Shown here: positions 19,920 to 30,439 of the stretch, piece by piece
Numbering within the stretch: position 1 is the stretch's first letter
Layout of the letters: the number at the start of each line of letters is the position of its first letter
Origin: Metellina segmentata
Lineage: Eukaryota > Arthropoda > Arachnida > Araneae > Tetragnathidae
NCBI GenBank assembly: GCA_947359465.1
Contig: OX375883.1
Location: 17,052,088-17,116,087 of the forward strand
Direction: 5' to 3'
Length of the DNA stretch: 64,000 bases
Notes under the pieces: generated by a model
Told to the model about the DNA's origin: nothing
Seen by the model: the letters and a program-made list of their open reading frames with translations, nothing else
Database searches by the model: none
Program-made: the position numbers and the translations under genes

Positions 19920-21266
19920 TTATATGTGATGGATAAAACCAATGTCATGCAAAAAGCTAAAAATATTTGGATGAGGATTCTCCCCAACCATGTCTTCTAA
20001 AGTCAAGGTAAAAGAATTAAAATATTTAAGACGTTGATAATTAAAATGAGAACATTCTATTAAAATATGTTTTACCGTTAGTGGACAAATACAATGATTA
20101 CAAATAGGATGATCTTCTCCAAGGAGGAGGTGTCTATGTGTTATACGCGTATGTCCAATACGTAGTCGAGTTAGTATTACCTGTTGTCTTCTTAAAGGTA
20201 GGGATTTCCATTCAGTTATATTTGATTTAATGGCGTAAAGCTTATTCTCCGTTTGCTCATTCCATTCATTCTGCCATTTTTCCTCTAAAAATTTGTGAAT
20301 AAAAGATTTTAAATCACGGAAAGGGATAGTATGGTTAAAATTATATACGGCCGATTTGGCGGCTTTGTCAACAATTTCATTTCCCGATATCCCAACATGA
20401 GATGGGATCCAACAAAACACCAAGTTAAAATTTATGGATGAAAGATGATAAATTTTTTCCAGTGACTCTAAAACAATGGGATGACTGTCATGATCAGGAT
20501 GTTTCAATGACTGTAAAACGCTTAATGAATCAGTGAAAATGATACAGTTTTTATGACAATGATCAGATATGTATTCCAATGCTTTATATATGGCCATGAT
20601 TTCAGAGGTAAAAACAGAACATGAAGAATGAAGTTTAAAACTTTGAACAGAGTGATTAATAGTGAACGCAGCCCCAACATAGTCTGCCCTTTTAGATCCG
20701 TCGGTATAAATATGAATGAAATTAGAGTATTGTTCTATGTGCTTTTGAAATAGTTGTTTGTATATAATATGAGAGGTATCTGCTTTATTGAAATTTTGGA
20801 ATGGGTTTTGGAATTCAAAATAATGATTAAACCAAGGAGAGAAAGAAAACATTTTTTTCTGGGTGACGTCAAGTGAACAAAGTTCGGATCCGTTCATCAA
20901 ATCTAGCATTCTTAAGTGAAATGTAGGGATGAAGGATGTTTTAGCTTGATAGAGGCGTTTTAAATACGGACTGTGATGAATGGTATGCAATGGGTGATGA
21001 GGGATTGAGGAAATTCTAAAATAATATTCTAAGGACAACAAATGTCGCCTCAAGTCCAGAGAAGGTTCAAAATTGTCCACATATAAGCTGCTTACGGGTG
21101 AAGTCCTGAAGGCACCAGAACATAAACGTAAAGCTGCGTGGTGAATAGTGTTCAGGGTTTGAAGAGCAGATTTTCTTGCTGACCCATACACCACGCAGCC
21201 GTAATCTAATTTAGATCGAATTAAAGCTCTGTAAATTTTAAAAAGGCAAGTACGATCAGATCCCAT
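19920..21266 (-). CDS. LINE copy D ORF2, C-terminal fragment (RNase H)
   Basis: About 448 codons out of frame with 21221-23599. It contains IYTDGSKRADYVG, FTSEIMAIYKALE, FTDSLSVLQSL and CWIPSHVGISGNE of RNase H and the C-terminal CNHC...C knuckle. The frameshift is a single missing C at about 21262 (AGATCCCATG here, AGATCCCCATG in copies A and B). Confidence 0.85.
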   Translation of the reverse strand: MGSDRTCLFKIYRALIRSKLDYGCVVYGSARKSALQTLNTIHHAALRLCSGAFRTSPVSSLYVDNFEPSLDLRRHLLSLEYYFRISSIPHHPLHTIHHSPYLKRLYQAKTSFIPTFHLRMLDLMNGSELCSLDVTQKKMFSFSPWFNHYFEFQNPFQNFNKADTSHIIYKQLFQKHIEQYSNFIHIYTDGSKRADYVGAAFTINHSVQSFKLHSSCSVFTSEIMAIYKALEYISDHCHKNCIIFTDSLSVLQSLKHPDHDSHPIVLESLEKIYHLSSINFNLVFCWIPSHVGISGNEIVDKAAKSAVYNFNHTIPFRDLKSFIHKFLEEKWQNEWNEQTENKLYAIKSNITEWKSLPLRRQQVILTRLRIGHTRITHRHLLLGEDHPICNHCICPLTVKHILIECSHFNYQRLKYFNSFTLTLEDMVGENPHPNIFSFLHDIGFIHHI

Positions 21267-23599
21267 GATAATTTAGATAAAACTCGTAAGATATTAAGAG
21301 CCTTTTCGCAACGTTTGCGTAGATTTAAAATATGCGGTTGAAAAGTCAACTTCTTGTCAAATATGATGCCTAAAAATTTAAAATTGTCCAAAACATTAAT
21401 TAAAATATCTTTGAAGAATATTTCAGGGTCAAGATGAAGATTTCGTTTTCTGCAGAAATGAACACATGCAGTTTTTAAAGGTGAAAAGCTGAATCCATTT
21501 TCATTTGTCCAATTAGTGATTTTGTTAACGGCCTGTTGAAGTTGTCTCTCTATTAAACGAATGTCATTTGCTGCGCATGAAATTTGCAGATCGTCAACGT
21601 AAATAAGACTTTTAACTGATGGAGGCAATTGAGAAACGATATTGTTAATTTTTAAAATAAATAAAGTTACACTTAAAACACTGCCCTGTGGCACTCCCTC
21701 CTCTTGTATAAAAACATCCGAGAAAATAGATCCAATCCTTACTTTAAAATATCTTTTTAGTAAAAAATTTTGAATAAAAATAGGCAGATTTCCTCTTATG
21801 TCATAGTTAAAAATGTCTTTTAAAATTCCATGTCTCCACGTTCGATCGTATGCTTTTTCAATATCAAAAAATATCGAGACGAGATGTTTATTTTGAACGA
21901 AAGCATTTCTAATTTCAGTCTCGAAAGCGACTAGATTGTCAGTGGTAGAACGATTTTTTCTAAAGCCACTTTGAAGTGGAGAGAGACATTTATCTTTTTC
22001 TAAAACATACATTAAACGAGCGTTGACCATCTTTTCTACAATTTTGCATAGGCAGCTTGTCAGGGCTATTGGACGGTAGTTCGAAGGATTCTTGGGGTCT
22101 TTATTCGGTTTCAGTATTGGTATTATGGTAGCATACCTCCATGACTGCGGAAAAGTGTGCTCATTCCAAATTCTGTTATAAAACTTCAGGAGGTTATTTA
22201 GAGAACTATTTGATAAATGTTTAAGCATGATATAACTAATATTATCTGGGCCAGGAGTTGATTTGTGAACTAAGGATAAAGCCTTTGTCAATTCGGGGAA
22301 AGTAAAATCACAATTATATGATAATATACGGTTTGAAGTGAAATTAACTCTATTCTTTTCAGATGCAATTTTAATTTTTTTAAAACTTTCAGAGTAGTTA
22401 GTGGAGCTGGATATTTCAGAAAGGCATGAAGCAATTGCGTTTGCTATATCTTTGGGTGCTGATAGTACTTGGTTATTGCATTCTAGAATCGGGATTTGTC
22501 TATTGGGGTAAACACCGGATATTCTTTTGATCCTGTTCCATAGTTGTTTACTAGTGGTCTTGCTATTTATACTGTTTACATAATTCACCCAAGAATCCCT
22601 CTTACTACGTCGTTGTATTTTTCGAAATGCCGCTTTTGTTTTTTTATAAATAATATAATTTTCACTAGTTGGATATCTATTGAAGATATTCCAGGACTTC
22701 CTTTGTTTCCGGTAAGCATCGCTACAATCCTCATTCCACCAAGGTTTCTTCTGTTTTTTAGGCTTATTAATAACTTTTTTAATTGAGGCGTCAACACTAT
22801 CTATAATTATGTCTGTTATTTTATTAGTAACTTCATCGATATCATCATTTTCTACAGTGTTAGTAATGTCAGCAAGGCTAGTAAAAAGTGACCAGTTGGC
22901 AGTTTCAAAAATATAATTGGATTGGTTGACAGTGTGAGGTTGGTATTGGCCTGCATAATTTAGTATTATAGGATAATGGTCGCTATTGTATAGGTAAGGA
23001 TCCACAGAAAAGGTCCAAAACGGTAAAATTGAAGGAGTGCAAATTGCCAGATCTATTGAATGGTAAGTAAGTGAAGGTGAGTGAAAGTAAGTAGGTTGGC
23101 CGTTATTCATAACACATAAATCATTGTCTGTTATTAATTTTTCAATTTGCTTGCCTCTACGATTAATGTCTGAACTGCCCCAGAGAATATGATGGCCATT
23201 TAGGTCACCCAGTATGATGAATGGTTGCGGAAGTTGATCTATCAAATTATTTAAGTCAAATGTGGCGATATGGGTATTAGGAGGTAGATAAAAATTGCAT
23301 ATTGTTATTAAAATATTTACATGAAGTCTTACAGCAACAGCTTGGAGATTTGTTTTGAGGTTAATTTGAGTTACTGGTAAGTCATGGGAGGTAAGTAAAG
23401 CAACGCCTCCACAAGCTCTTTGGCCATCATTGTAATCTTTTCTGAACATAGTGTAATGACGAATGTTGGTGGTATCATTGCTTTTCAGATAGGTCTCCTG
23501 GAGGGCGATTGCAGCTGGCTTATGTTTATTTATGATGTCCTTTACATCATCACATCTGTTACGAAAACCCCGGCAGTTCCAGGAAAGAAAGGAAGCCAT
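21221..23599 (-). CDS. LINE copy D ORF2, endonuclease and reverse transcriptase
   Basis: 792 codons with APE-like endonuclease at residues 1-215 and reverse transcriptase with FFDIEKAYD, GVPQGSVLS and YVDD near 667-670. The frame is closed shortly after the one-base deletion near 21262. Otherwise it is colinear with copy A. It begins 29 bases after ORF1, as in copy A. Confidence 0.88.
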   Translation of the reverse strand: MASFLSWNCRGFRNRCDDVKDIINKHKPAAIALQETYLKSNDTTNIRHYTMFRKDYNDGQRACGGVALLTSHDLPVTQINLKTNLQAVAVRLHVNILITICNFYLPPNTHIATFDLNNLIDQLPQPFIILGDLNGHHILWGSSDINRRGKQIEKLITDNDLCVMNNGQPTYFHSPSLTYHSIDLAICTPSILPFWTFSVDPYLYNSDHYPIILNYAGQYQPHTVNQSNYIFETANWSLFTSLADITNTVENDDIDEVTNKITDIIIDSVDASIKKVINKPKKQKKPWWNEDCSDAYRKQRKSWNIFNRYPTSENYIIYKKTKAAFRKIQRRSKRDSWVNYVNSINSKTTSKQLWNRIKRISGVYPNRQIPILECNNQVLSAPKDIANAIASCLSEISSSTNYSESFKKIKIASEKNRVNFTSNRILSYNCDFTFPELTKALSLVHKSTPGPDNISYIMLKHLSNSSLNNLLKFYNRIWNEHTFPQSWRYATIIPILKPNKDPKNPSNYRPIALTSCLCKIVEKMVNARLMYVLEKDKCLSPLQSGFRKNRSTTDNLVAFETEIRNAFVQNKHLVSIFFDIEKAYDRTWRHGILKDIFNYDIRGNLPIFIQNFLLKRYFKVRIGSIFSDVFIQEEGVPQGSVLSVTLFILKINNIVSQLPPSVKSLIYVDDLQISCAANDIRLIERQLQQAVNKITNWTNENGFSFSPLKTACVHFCRKRNLHLDPEIFFKDILINVLDNFKFLGIIFDKKLTFQPHILNLRKRCEKALNILRVLSKLSWDLIVLAFLKFTEL

Positions 23600-23628
23600 A
23601 AAAATAAAGGATAAAAGAAAAGAAGAAA

Positions 23629-24870
23629 CTACTTATGTTTTCTCGTCCTAGGACGAGATCTGTCTTGCCGAAGATCCTTTTTGGACTTGGGTGGCGAAGC
23701 CTCCAAGCCATCACTATCAACAGAGGAAATATCACTTTCGGTGTTGTATAGATTTATAAGGTCACTTGTAGAAGGATTAGTTAATATATTTCTGGATGAA
23801 ACGTCAGGTTGAAGAGAGGTTTGAGAAGTACTTTTAGCTATTTTAATATTGTTTTGTTCAGACGATATGGCTCTTTTTAAAGAAGTATTTATAGGTCGAT
23901 TTATGTGTTTTGTATTTGTTGAGGTTGTAGCTGATGCTTTAGAAAAAAGAGGCGTTATAGGTTGGTTTATTGAAGTTTTATGTTGGGCAGATGGCTTAAA
24001 AATAGTTACATCGGTTTGAGTTCCGTTAGTTTTGAAAGTTTTTTTAACTATTGAAGAGTAAGAAATACCAGGTTTTGGGGTGCGATCATTTACAATTTTT
24101 CGTGCCTCGGGAAATGAAATGTTTTGCTGAACTTTTACTGTCTGGATTTCTTTCTCGATTTGAAATTTAGGGCAAGACCTGGCAAAAGCTGGATGGTCAC
24201 CTTTGCAGTTAACACAGCAAAGGGATGTAGTACAGACATCGGTCTTGTGTTCTGTACTACAGCATTTTGCGCAGGTTTCTTTGCCACGGCAAGCAAGGAA
24301 AGAGTGGCCAAATCTCTGACATTTAAAACAACGAACTGGGTTTGGTATGAAATGTCGAACTGGGCAGTTGATATATGCTATTTTTACGTGTTTTGGTATA
24401 GTCGGAGTATTGAAAGTTAATATTAAATGTTTGGTGGGTATTTTTTGACCATTTCTTGAAATAAGGATTCTTTTTACATTAATTACTGATTGGTTGGACA
24501 GGGTTTCTAGGATGTCTTGTTCGGTGTCATGTACTAAATCGGATTCTGAAATTACGCCTCTTGATGAATTTAAGGTTTTGTGGGGTGTAACAGTCACCTC
24601 TATTGAACCGACGGATTTAATTTTTTGGATATTTAATGCCTGTGATCTATTTAGAACTTCAACAAGTACATCTCCTGCTAGGTTTTTTTTTATGTTTTTA
24701 GTCTCTCCTACCATTCCCAGTATAGTTTTATGGAGTAAGATTGCAGATATATTTTTAAGATTTCCTGTGTTACTTTTAATAATAAAAAATTTTTCATCAC
24801 ATATATTGTTTTCATTTATTTTTATACATCGTTGCTCCACTGAAGGAGAAGTTGAATTAGGGTTATCCAT
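23629..24870 (-). CDS. LINE copy D ORF1, gag-like protein
   Basis: 413 codons, intact, with the three CCHC knuckles (CFKCQRFGHSFLAC, CAKCCSTEHKTDVC, CVNCKGDHPAFARSC) and the basic C terminus RPRTRKHK. The N terminus differs from copies A and B (MDNPNSTSPSVEQ), and there is a short deletion in the polar C-terminal region. D is therefore a slightly different lineage from A. Confidence 0.88.
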   Translation of the reverse strand: MDNPNSTSPSVEQRCIKINENNICDEKFFIIKSNTGNLKNISAILLHKTILGMVGETKNIKKNLAGDVLVEVLNRSQALNIQKIKSVGSIEVTVTPHKTLNSSRGVISESDLVHDTEQDILETLSNQSVINVKRILISRNGQKIPTKHLILTFNTPTIPKHVKIAYINCPVRHFIPNPVRCFKCQRFGHSFLACRGKETCAKCCSTEHKTDVCTTSLCCVNCKGDHPAFARSCPKFQIEKEIQTVKVQQNISFPEARKIVNDRTPKPGISYSSIVKKTFKTNGTQTDVTIFKPSAQHKTSINQPITPLFSKASATTSTNTKHINRPINTSLKRAISSEQNNIKIAKSTSQTSLQPDVSSRNILTNPSTSDLINLYNTESDISSVDSDGLEASPPKSKKDLRQDRSRPRTRKHK

Positions 24871-25406
24871 GTTTGAAAATTAAATATTCAGTCCCCGGCG
24901 GCACCACCCACCATGGAGTCCAACGAGGGGATACAGGTTTCTGTACCGGTGCTAGCCAGGGACTATACGAACCCAACTCACCCCTATGACTGCCCTAAGG
25001 AGCTAGTTGGTGAGCAGGTCCTTAATCCTAGCAGGGTATTCCCACCAGCCGATTGATGTACTGGGACCATAGTACACCTCCTGTTTGTCCGAAGCAGGAG
25101 CCGAAGCAATGTATTGGGGCGTTATGTTGTCCCTCAATCACCAGGATCACCCTTTCCGAAGACACAGGTCTCCACGCACGGCAAACACGTGGGTGATATA
25201 ACCCCCAAGAGGAGCTAAAAGCACAGACTGGCGAAAAGCTTCTCAAGGGGAGCCCTCACCTCCGAAGAGGCAACCACAACGAGGGAGGAAGAAAAAGCAA
25301 AAAGCAAAGGGTAGAGGAGAAGCAGAACGAAAGGGAGGGAAGATCACTGAGGTACCCCGGGGTCGTGAAGCCCGTACAAACCTAAAGAAGGAATGCCCCT
25401 GGGGGC
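24871..25406 (-). promoter_or_regulatory. 5' UTR of LINE copy D
   Basis: Colinear with 7407-7943. It ends at GCCCCTGGGGGC (plus strand, 25395-25406). The Kozak-like CCACCATGG on the antisense strand (24908-24916) is retained, but the antisense frame is closed after about 48 codons. Confidence 0.6.
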
Positions 25407-26922
25407 GTATCATAGATGTGGAAATACTATTGAGTGTTTTTTCCATTTTATGCTGCCCATTATGTTTAAATGGAAATTTATATCTGGAGGAAGATTCCAG
25501 ATTTGTACTGTCGTCAAATTTGACACTGCGTTGTAAAAGTTGCACCTTATCAAGGCTTTCTGCACTTCAAGAAAATTGAACAAATTGAATGAAGTCAATA
25601 CCCGTTTTGTTTTTGCTTTGCGACTCATTGGCAAAGGGTTTTCTGCAGGAAAGAAGCTATGTTCAATCCTGAACTTGCCTCCATTTCTTTCCAAGTGTGC
25701 ATTCAGAATCCAAGAAAAAATTATTTCGAAGGCTGCTTCGACTATTGCTGAACGTTCAATGAGTGAAGCAGCTGAAGGGGTTAAATCAGCGCAGCAGTCA
25801 AACCAACTTATTACAGACTGCGGTGTTTCCGTAGATGGCACCTGGCAGCGCCGTGGCTTTTCATCTTTGAATGGCTGCGTCACTGTTATTTCCATTGATA
25901 CCGGAAAATTTTTAGATTTTGAAATGATGTCTCAGTATTGCAGAATTTGTAATAAATTAAATAAGTATCCAGCATCACAAACTGACAAAACTGAGCACAT
26001 TTGTGCGAATCACAAAGGATCGGCTTCAAGTATGGAACCAGTTGGCGTTTACCGTATCTTCGAAAAATCCCAAAGTACCAGGAACCTGCGTTACACCAGC
26101 TACTACGGTGATGGTGACTCGAAAGGCTATAAAACAGTGAAAGACCTTTATGACGGATATGCTGTTCAAAAGTTAGAGTGCATCGGTCACGTTCAGAAAA
26201 GAGTTGGGTCACGATTAAGAAAAGTAAAAAGTTCCAAAAAGGGTCTTGGTGGGAAGGGAAAGTTGACTGACAATTTTATCAACAAGTTGCAAAACTATTA
26301 CGGCATTGCTATTCGTAGCAATGTCGGTAATTTACATAAAATGCAGTCTGCTGTAATAGCAGCTTTCTTTCATTGCTGTTCAAGCAAAACCCAACCAAAA
26401 CACGGACAATGTCCTACCGGAGCTGACAGTTGGTGCAAGTACCAATCTTCGAAGGTTACGAACAAACCTTTTCATGACAAATCTACTGGACTACCACAGA
26501 ACATTATAAACATTGTAAAGCCCATATATATGGAACTGTGCGATCAAAATTTACTTAAAAAATGCTTGCATGGTAAGACGCAGAATGCCAATGAGGCATT
26601 CAATGGAGTTTTGTGGCAAATTCTACCTAAAGAAGTCTTTGTTGAACTCCAGACTCTTCGTTTAGGTGCATGCATAGCTATAATCCAATATAACAATGGA
26701 TTTAATGGTTTTATAGCTATATTAAAAGAATTGGGGATCAGTCCTGGGTGTTACACTGAGCAAAGTAGCAATGGTTTCGATAGCGAGAGAATTGTCGACT
26801 CAAAACGACACTCTTTGCCATCGGCAAAAGCTACCAGGAAAAAATTACGAGCAGCCAGGAAGAAAAAAAGCATTAAAGTTGAAGAGAAGGAAGGGGTTTC
26901 ATATAAAACTGGGGAATTTTAA
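25407..26922 (+). pseudogene. Kolobok-2 transposase, main part
   Basis: From 25407 the frame reads RIIDVEILLSVFSILCCPLC and a second cysteine pair, CKSC, the N-terminal zinc motif. A frameshift near 25545 moves into a long 460-codon frame (25540-26922). That frame holds VSVDGTWQRRGFSSLNG (first Asp near residue 99), CANHKGSASSMEPVG, YYGDGDSKGY (second Asp), ECIGHVQKRVG (CxxH near 214-217), LQNYYGIAIRSN, HGQCPTGADSWCKY and NANEAFNGVLW. It ends in a basic tail. Only one break after the LINE insertion is obvious, so the core is well kept. Confidence 0.85.
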
Positions 26923-27658
26923 ACTGCATACATGATAATTATTTTATGAAATACATGAATAAATTCTTTAAATGCATTTTCTGAGAAATGACATTTTTGT
27001 AATAAATTCTCCACGAAAAATGTGATTTCTCAAATTGTATTCAATATTTTGTAACAAAATTTAGCATAAATGCATCTCAAGCCTTTGTGAGTGTAATAGA
27101 CCGCAGGTTTTGTTGTAGAGCTATTCAATTTTATTTTATGGCAACTTTTCTTATGAAAAACTTGCCGTTTTGCAAAAAATTGAACGTCGATGCACTACAT
27201 TCCATATAAATTGCAAAATTATTCAAATATCACTTAGCCTGCGGTATATTTCAAAAGTAATAGTACAAACTACATATTAATCAAAGAAAATTCTTCTATT
27301 TATGATGTTTACATTTAGAGCATTTTCCCCAAAGCGCGATATTTGCTGAAATTTTCCAATTAATCCTCATTATAAAATAAATTAATGGTAATATAATTTA
27401 ATTTCATGTTTTTACATCAATACCTGTCTATAGGAATCATTATAATTATTTTTTTAAAGATTTTTAAAAAATTTGTCTCCGAACCCAGTCGGATACCTTA
27501 AGCAAGACCACTGCGAACATTGTTATATAGTATATGACGCTTCCATCCCTAAGACGTCACAAGATGCGCAGATGGGAGAGTTTAAAAGCATGAGTGCTCG
27601 CGCTGTAGGGCTAGTCAAACGAATCTGTCGACTTTTATGGACGGTATTGTGACTAGAG

Positions 27659-28455
27659 ATGCCTCTGAGACATAACCAGCGGCAGTACAAACAGTAGACG
27701 GAGTTTGAAAGGGGCCGTATAGTAGGCCTCAGAGACGCACCTCGGTCGGAGCGATATGGTAGTTGCTCGGCAACAGTGGATCACGGAAGGGAGTCTGCCG
27801 TCGCGGAGGGTCAGGACGTCCCAGGAACACAAATGAGCGCGGGGATAGCGCAATAATAAGAGCGGCCGCACCAACAGCGTCGCTAGCATCGATTCGACGC
27901 CATTTACCACCTTCCAGGCATCCGGTGGTATCAAGGGAAACCATTAGGATACGTCCATTAAGACGCTTACCACTGACCCCACTCACGTTAGGTGGGTGTG
28001 GAAGTTTGGAGAGCGATTACAAAAGGTGCAATATTGTGTGGGGAGTGACTAGAGGGACATACGATCACCTCTAGTCGTCCTTAAAGGCACTGTGACAGCT
28101 CGCAGTTACGTGCACAGCATTTAACGTCGGTTGTGCTGCCTATGCTACCAAGCCGCCCAGGTGTCATTTATCAGCAAGACAACGCTCGTCCACATACTGT
28201 GCGACTCTTTCAACAACAATGTCTTCAAGGATAGGATGTACTCACATGGCCTGCCAGGTCACCAGACCACTCGCCAATACAGCAGGTCTGGGACGTGCTG
28301 GGAAGGCAACTGCAAGGGATACAGGATAATTAACTGCCCAGTTGCAAAGATTATGGCATGATCTTTCGCAGGGGATCATAGGTGACTTAATTGATTTGAT
28401 GTCACGCCGTGTTTCGGCTTGTATAGCTGTCAAATGCGGCTTTACTACTTATTGA
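27659..28455 (+). pseudogene. Tc1-like transposase, heavily degraded
   Basis: Recognisable in several frames: MPLRHNQRQYKQ-TEFERGR at the N terminus (27659), PTASLASIRRHLPPSRHPVVSRETI (27860-27950), RRLPLTPLT (27965-27985), and GVIYQQDNARPHTVRLFQQQ (28160-28220, with the second catalytic Asp). The C-terminal LWHDLSQGIIGDLIDLMSRRVSACI follows (28350-28425). Many stops and a missing middle (first DDE Asp region) make it non-functional. At 27985-28016 the expected sequence is replaced by a SINE-like patch (see findings). 27502-27650 and 28456-28740 hold nothing I can name and may include its ends. Confidence 0.75.
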
Positions 28456-28759
28456 TTTCTAACCTTTTCCATGCAATAACTTCTCAATAAAACTATATTT
28501 TGTTCTGAATTTTGAATCATTTGCTTATCTCCTTGTACATTGCATACATGTCAAGTTTAGTGATTGTAGCTCATTTTCTTCTGGGTGCTTATATTTGTTT
28601 GTGACAGTGTATTTTAAACGTTTCTTCCGCATGGAATAAATATGCAAATCAGATCAATTGCATTTATGCTCACTGATTTGCACATGATAAGGTTCGAAAA
28701 GCACGTTTGCAAAAGTTCTGAGATTGCAGAACATTTTAATTTAATTTACGCTGTTGTTT

Positions 28760-29738
28760 CCTAGCTAATTTAAAGGAAAAACTGAAGCTGCCATTGATTT
28801 GGAAGTGATGTCGATAGTGCTCGAGTGCTAAAAATTATCTTGGGAAGTATCCCCAATATATCAGATTTTGTATTCAAGTCGCAAAGAGAACTGTGATGCA
28901 AATCACTATGGGTCACCCAACTCAATGGAACTCCAGCCTTTATCGCTGTTGTAGAAGCATTTAAAAAAACTTGGATTTCGCTACACAAAACTACTGTCCG
29001 ATGGAAATTCTAAAACGCACAATGAATTGGTTAATAGCAAAGTGTATGAGGATAATACAATTGAAAAAGAAACGTCGTGAGTAAACGTTTAGAAACTGCT
29101 TTAACAGAAGTAGTTTCCAGAAGCAAAGCCCAAGGCATAACTATAAGTAAAAGAAAACATGGAAGCGTAAAAAATATAAAAAACTTGCAAGGTATTAGCA
29201 AGGTACGATTATAAAAAATAAAGCAATTGTACAAGAGATGAAAAAAGCAATTTATGTAACCGTATATCACAGTATTTCTACGGACAAAAAACCCGACACT
29301 GTAAAGAGGGTGAAGGACTAAAAAATGAAAGAAGTCCAATTTTTTTTAAACACGGCAAACTTTCTTCGACCACAAAAATGAGATCAGGACTAAACATTCC
29401 GTAATCCTCAATCTAGATATTTATACTTTGGAGGAAACTTGGAAATCCTGGATCATTACAAAATGCATCAAGGGTGTAATCTATCCAAAATACAGCATCA
29501 ATTTCATAAAAAAAGTATGTATGCCAAATTCGGTATGATCAATGCAACACATGTATTCATGAATTTCAGGGAACTTGTGTGGATCATTCAGTGCGTTTAC
29601 AAATCTGTAAGCACATACATTCTGTAACTACATCCAATGGTGCTACATAAGTTGTTCAAGACATATGCGATCCTTCAAACGATACGAATTGTAGTGTTGT
29701 GGTCGAAATCCCTGTTGCTATTTTAAGCTGAAGTACAC
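28760..29738 (+). pseudogene. Composite repeat copy 1: Kolobok-like transposase piece joined to SWIM-finger protein piece
   Basis: Nearly identical to 32240-33248. The first part encodes AIDLEVMS, ENCDANHYGS, NSMEL, LGFRYTKLL, DGNSKTHNELV and later KRLETALTEVVSRSKAQG, the central motifs of the Kolobok/Mutator-like transposases, with several frame changes. The second part (about 29430-29640) encodes a cysteine-rich stretch ending CKHIHS, a SWIM-type zinc finger related to the one at 63210-63320. The similarity to copy 2 ends at AAGTACACCTG (29738), where reverse-transcriptase sequence begins. Confidence 0.65.
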
Positions 29739-30113
29739 CTGTACTCTTTAAATATTTAAAAATTATCCTTGATGCCATTATTGATGAAGATTTTACCTAG
29801 ATTACCTGTAGTAATAATGTTTTGAATTTTTTGGACAATAATATTATAAGTAATAATCAGACCTATTAACCAGCATACCACTGGGCAAATTGAGAGATGT
29901 TTTAAACTATTATTATCATGATTTTAAAAACTTAATTGATATAGATTTTGAGGAATGGGAGTTTTTGGTTAATTATTGTATTTTTAATGGTGAGCATATA
30001 TACACTCAAATTAAGGGTGTGCCCAAGGTTCTAACTTTATTTCCATTCTTGCTAATTTATTTCTTCATTATTTTGAAAAATACTCTTGCCTTCAGATAAA
30101 TTCTGTCTTCATA
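29739..30113 (+). pseudogene. Reverse transcriptase pseudogene, first part
   Basis: Across frames it reads NVLNFLDNNIIS, then YCIFNGEHIYTQIKG followed by QGSNFISILANLFLHYFEKYSCLQINSVFI. This is a reverse-transcriptase block with the QGSxxS...LANxF motif before the catalytic box. The frame is interrupted exactly at 30113 by a Helitron and continues at 31720. The pattern resembles Penelope-like or related non-LTR transcriptases; I cannot decide between them. Confidence 0.6.
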
Positions 30114-30439
30114 TCTATATATATAATACGCTTATGCGTGGCGCAAAATCGGCCTGTATTTCTCTCCGGTGTGTGGCAACGGTTTTGTCCTTTACAAATG
30201 TAAATATTGCTATCCCTCATTTCAACAACGGCAAGCGCGTCGCGTTTAAGCCTTGATCAATCTTCCCGGTAATTGTGAGAGGTTTTTGATAGAAAAATTA
30301 GCTCTTTGCGTCAATTTCAATTTAATTAGCGAAGAAGAGAGCAGTGAACTAGGGAATCTTTTGACGAACGAATTCAGAGAATTACCGCTAGAAATACTGT
30401 TACTGTTGTGTCTGCGAGTTCTCAAATACACAAATGTGT

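Larger units (their letters stand above)
19784..25406 (-). mobile_element. LINE copy D, full length, inside Kolobok-2
   Basis: The 5' end is at 25406, the 5' UTR spans 24871-25406, ORF1 23629-24870, ORF2 19920-23599 in two frames, hairpin 19808-19838, GGATT tail 19784-19800. The copy is about as complete as A. Unlike A, B, E and the short tails, I could find no target-site duplication: the left flank ends CATTTTGATCCAAT and the right flank begins GTATCATAGATG. A deletion of target sequence at insertion would explain this. Confidence 0.88.
19150..27497 (+). mobile_element. Kolobok-type DNA transposon 2, carrying LINE copy D
   Basis: The ends are perfect 16-bp inverted repeats, GGTATCCGACTGGGTT (19150-19165) and AACCCAGTCGGATACC (27482-27497). 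TTAA lies directly outside (19146-19149 and 27498-27501). Without LINE D the element would be about 2.7 kb. Its end sequence differs from element 1, so these are separate families with the same target preference. The flanks 19166-19637 and 26923-27481 are AT-rich untranslated sequence without other features. Confidence 0.88.
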
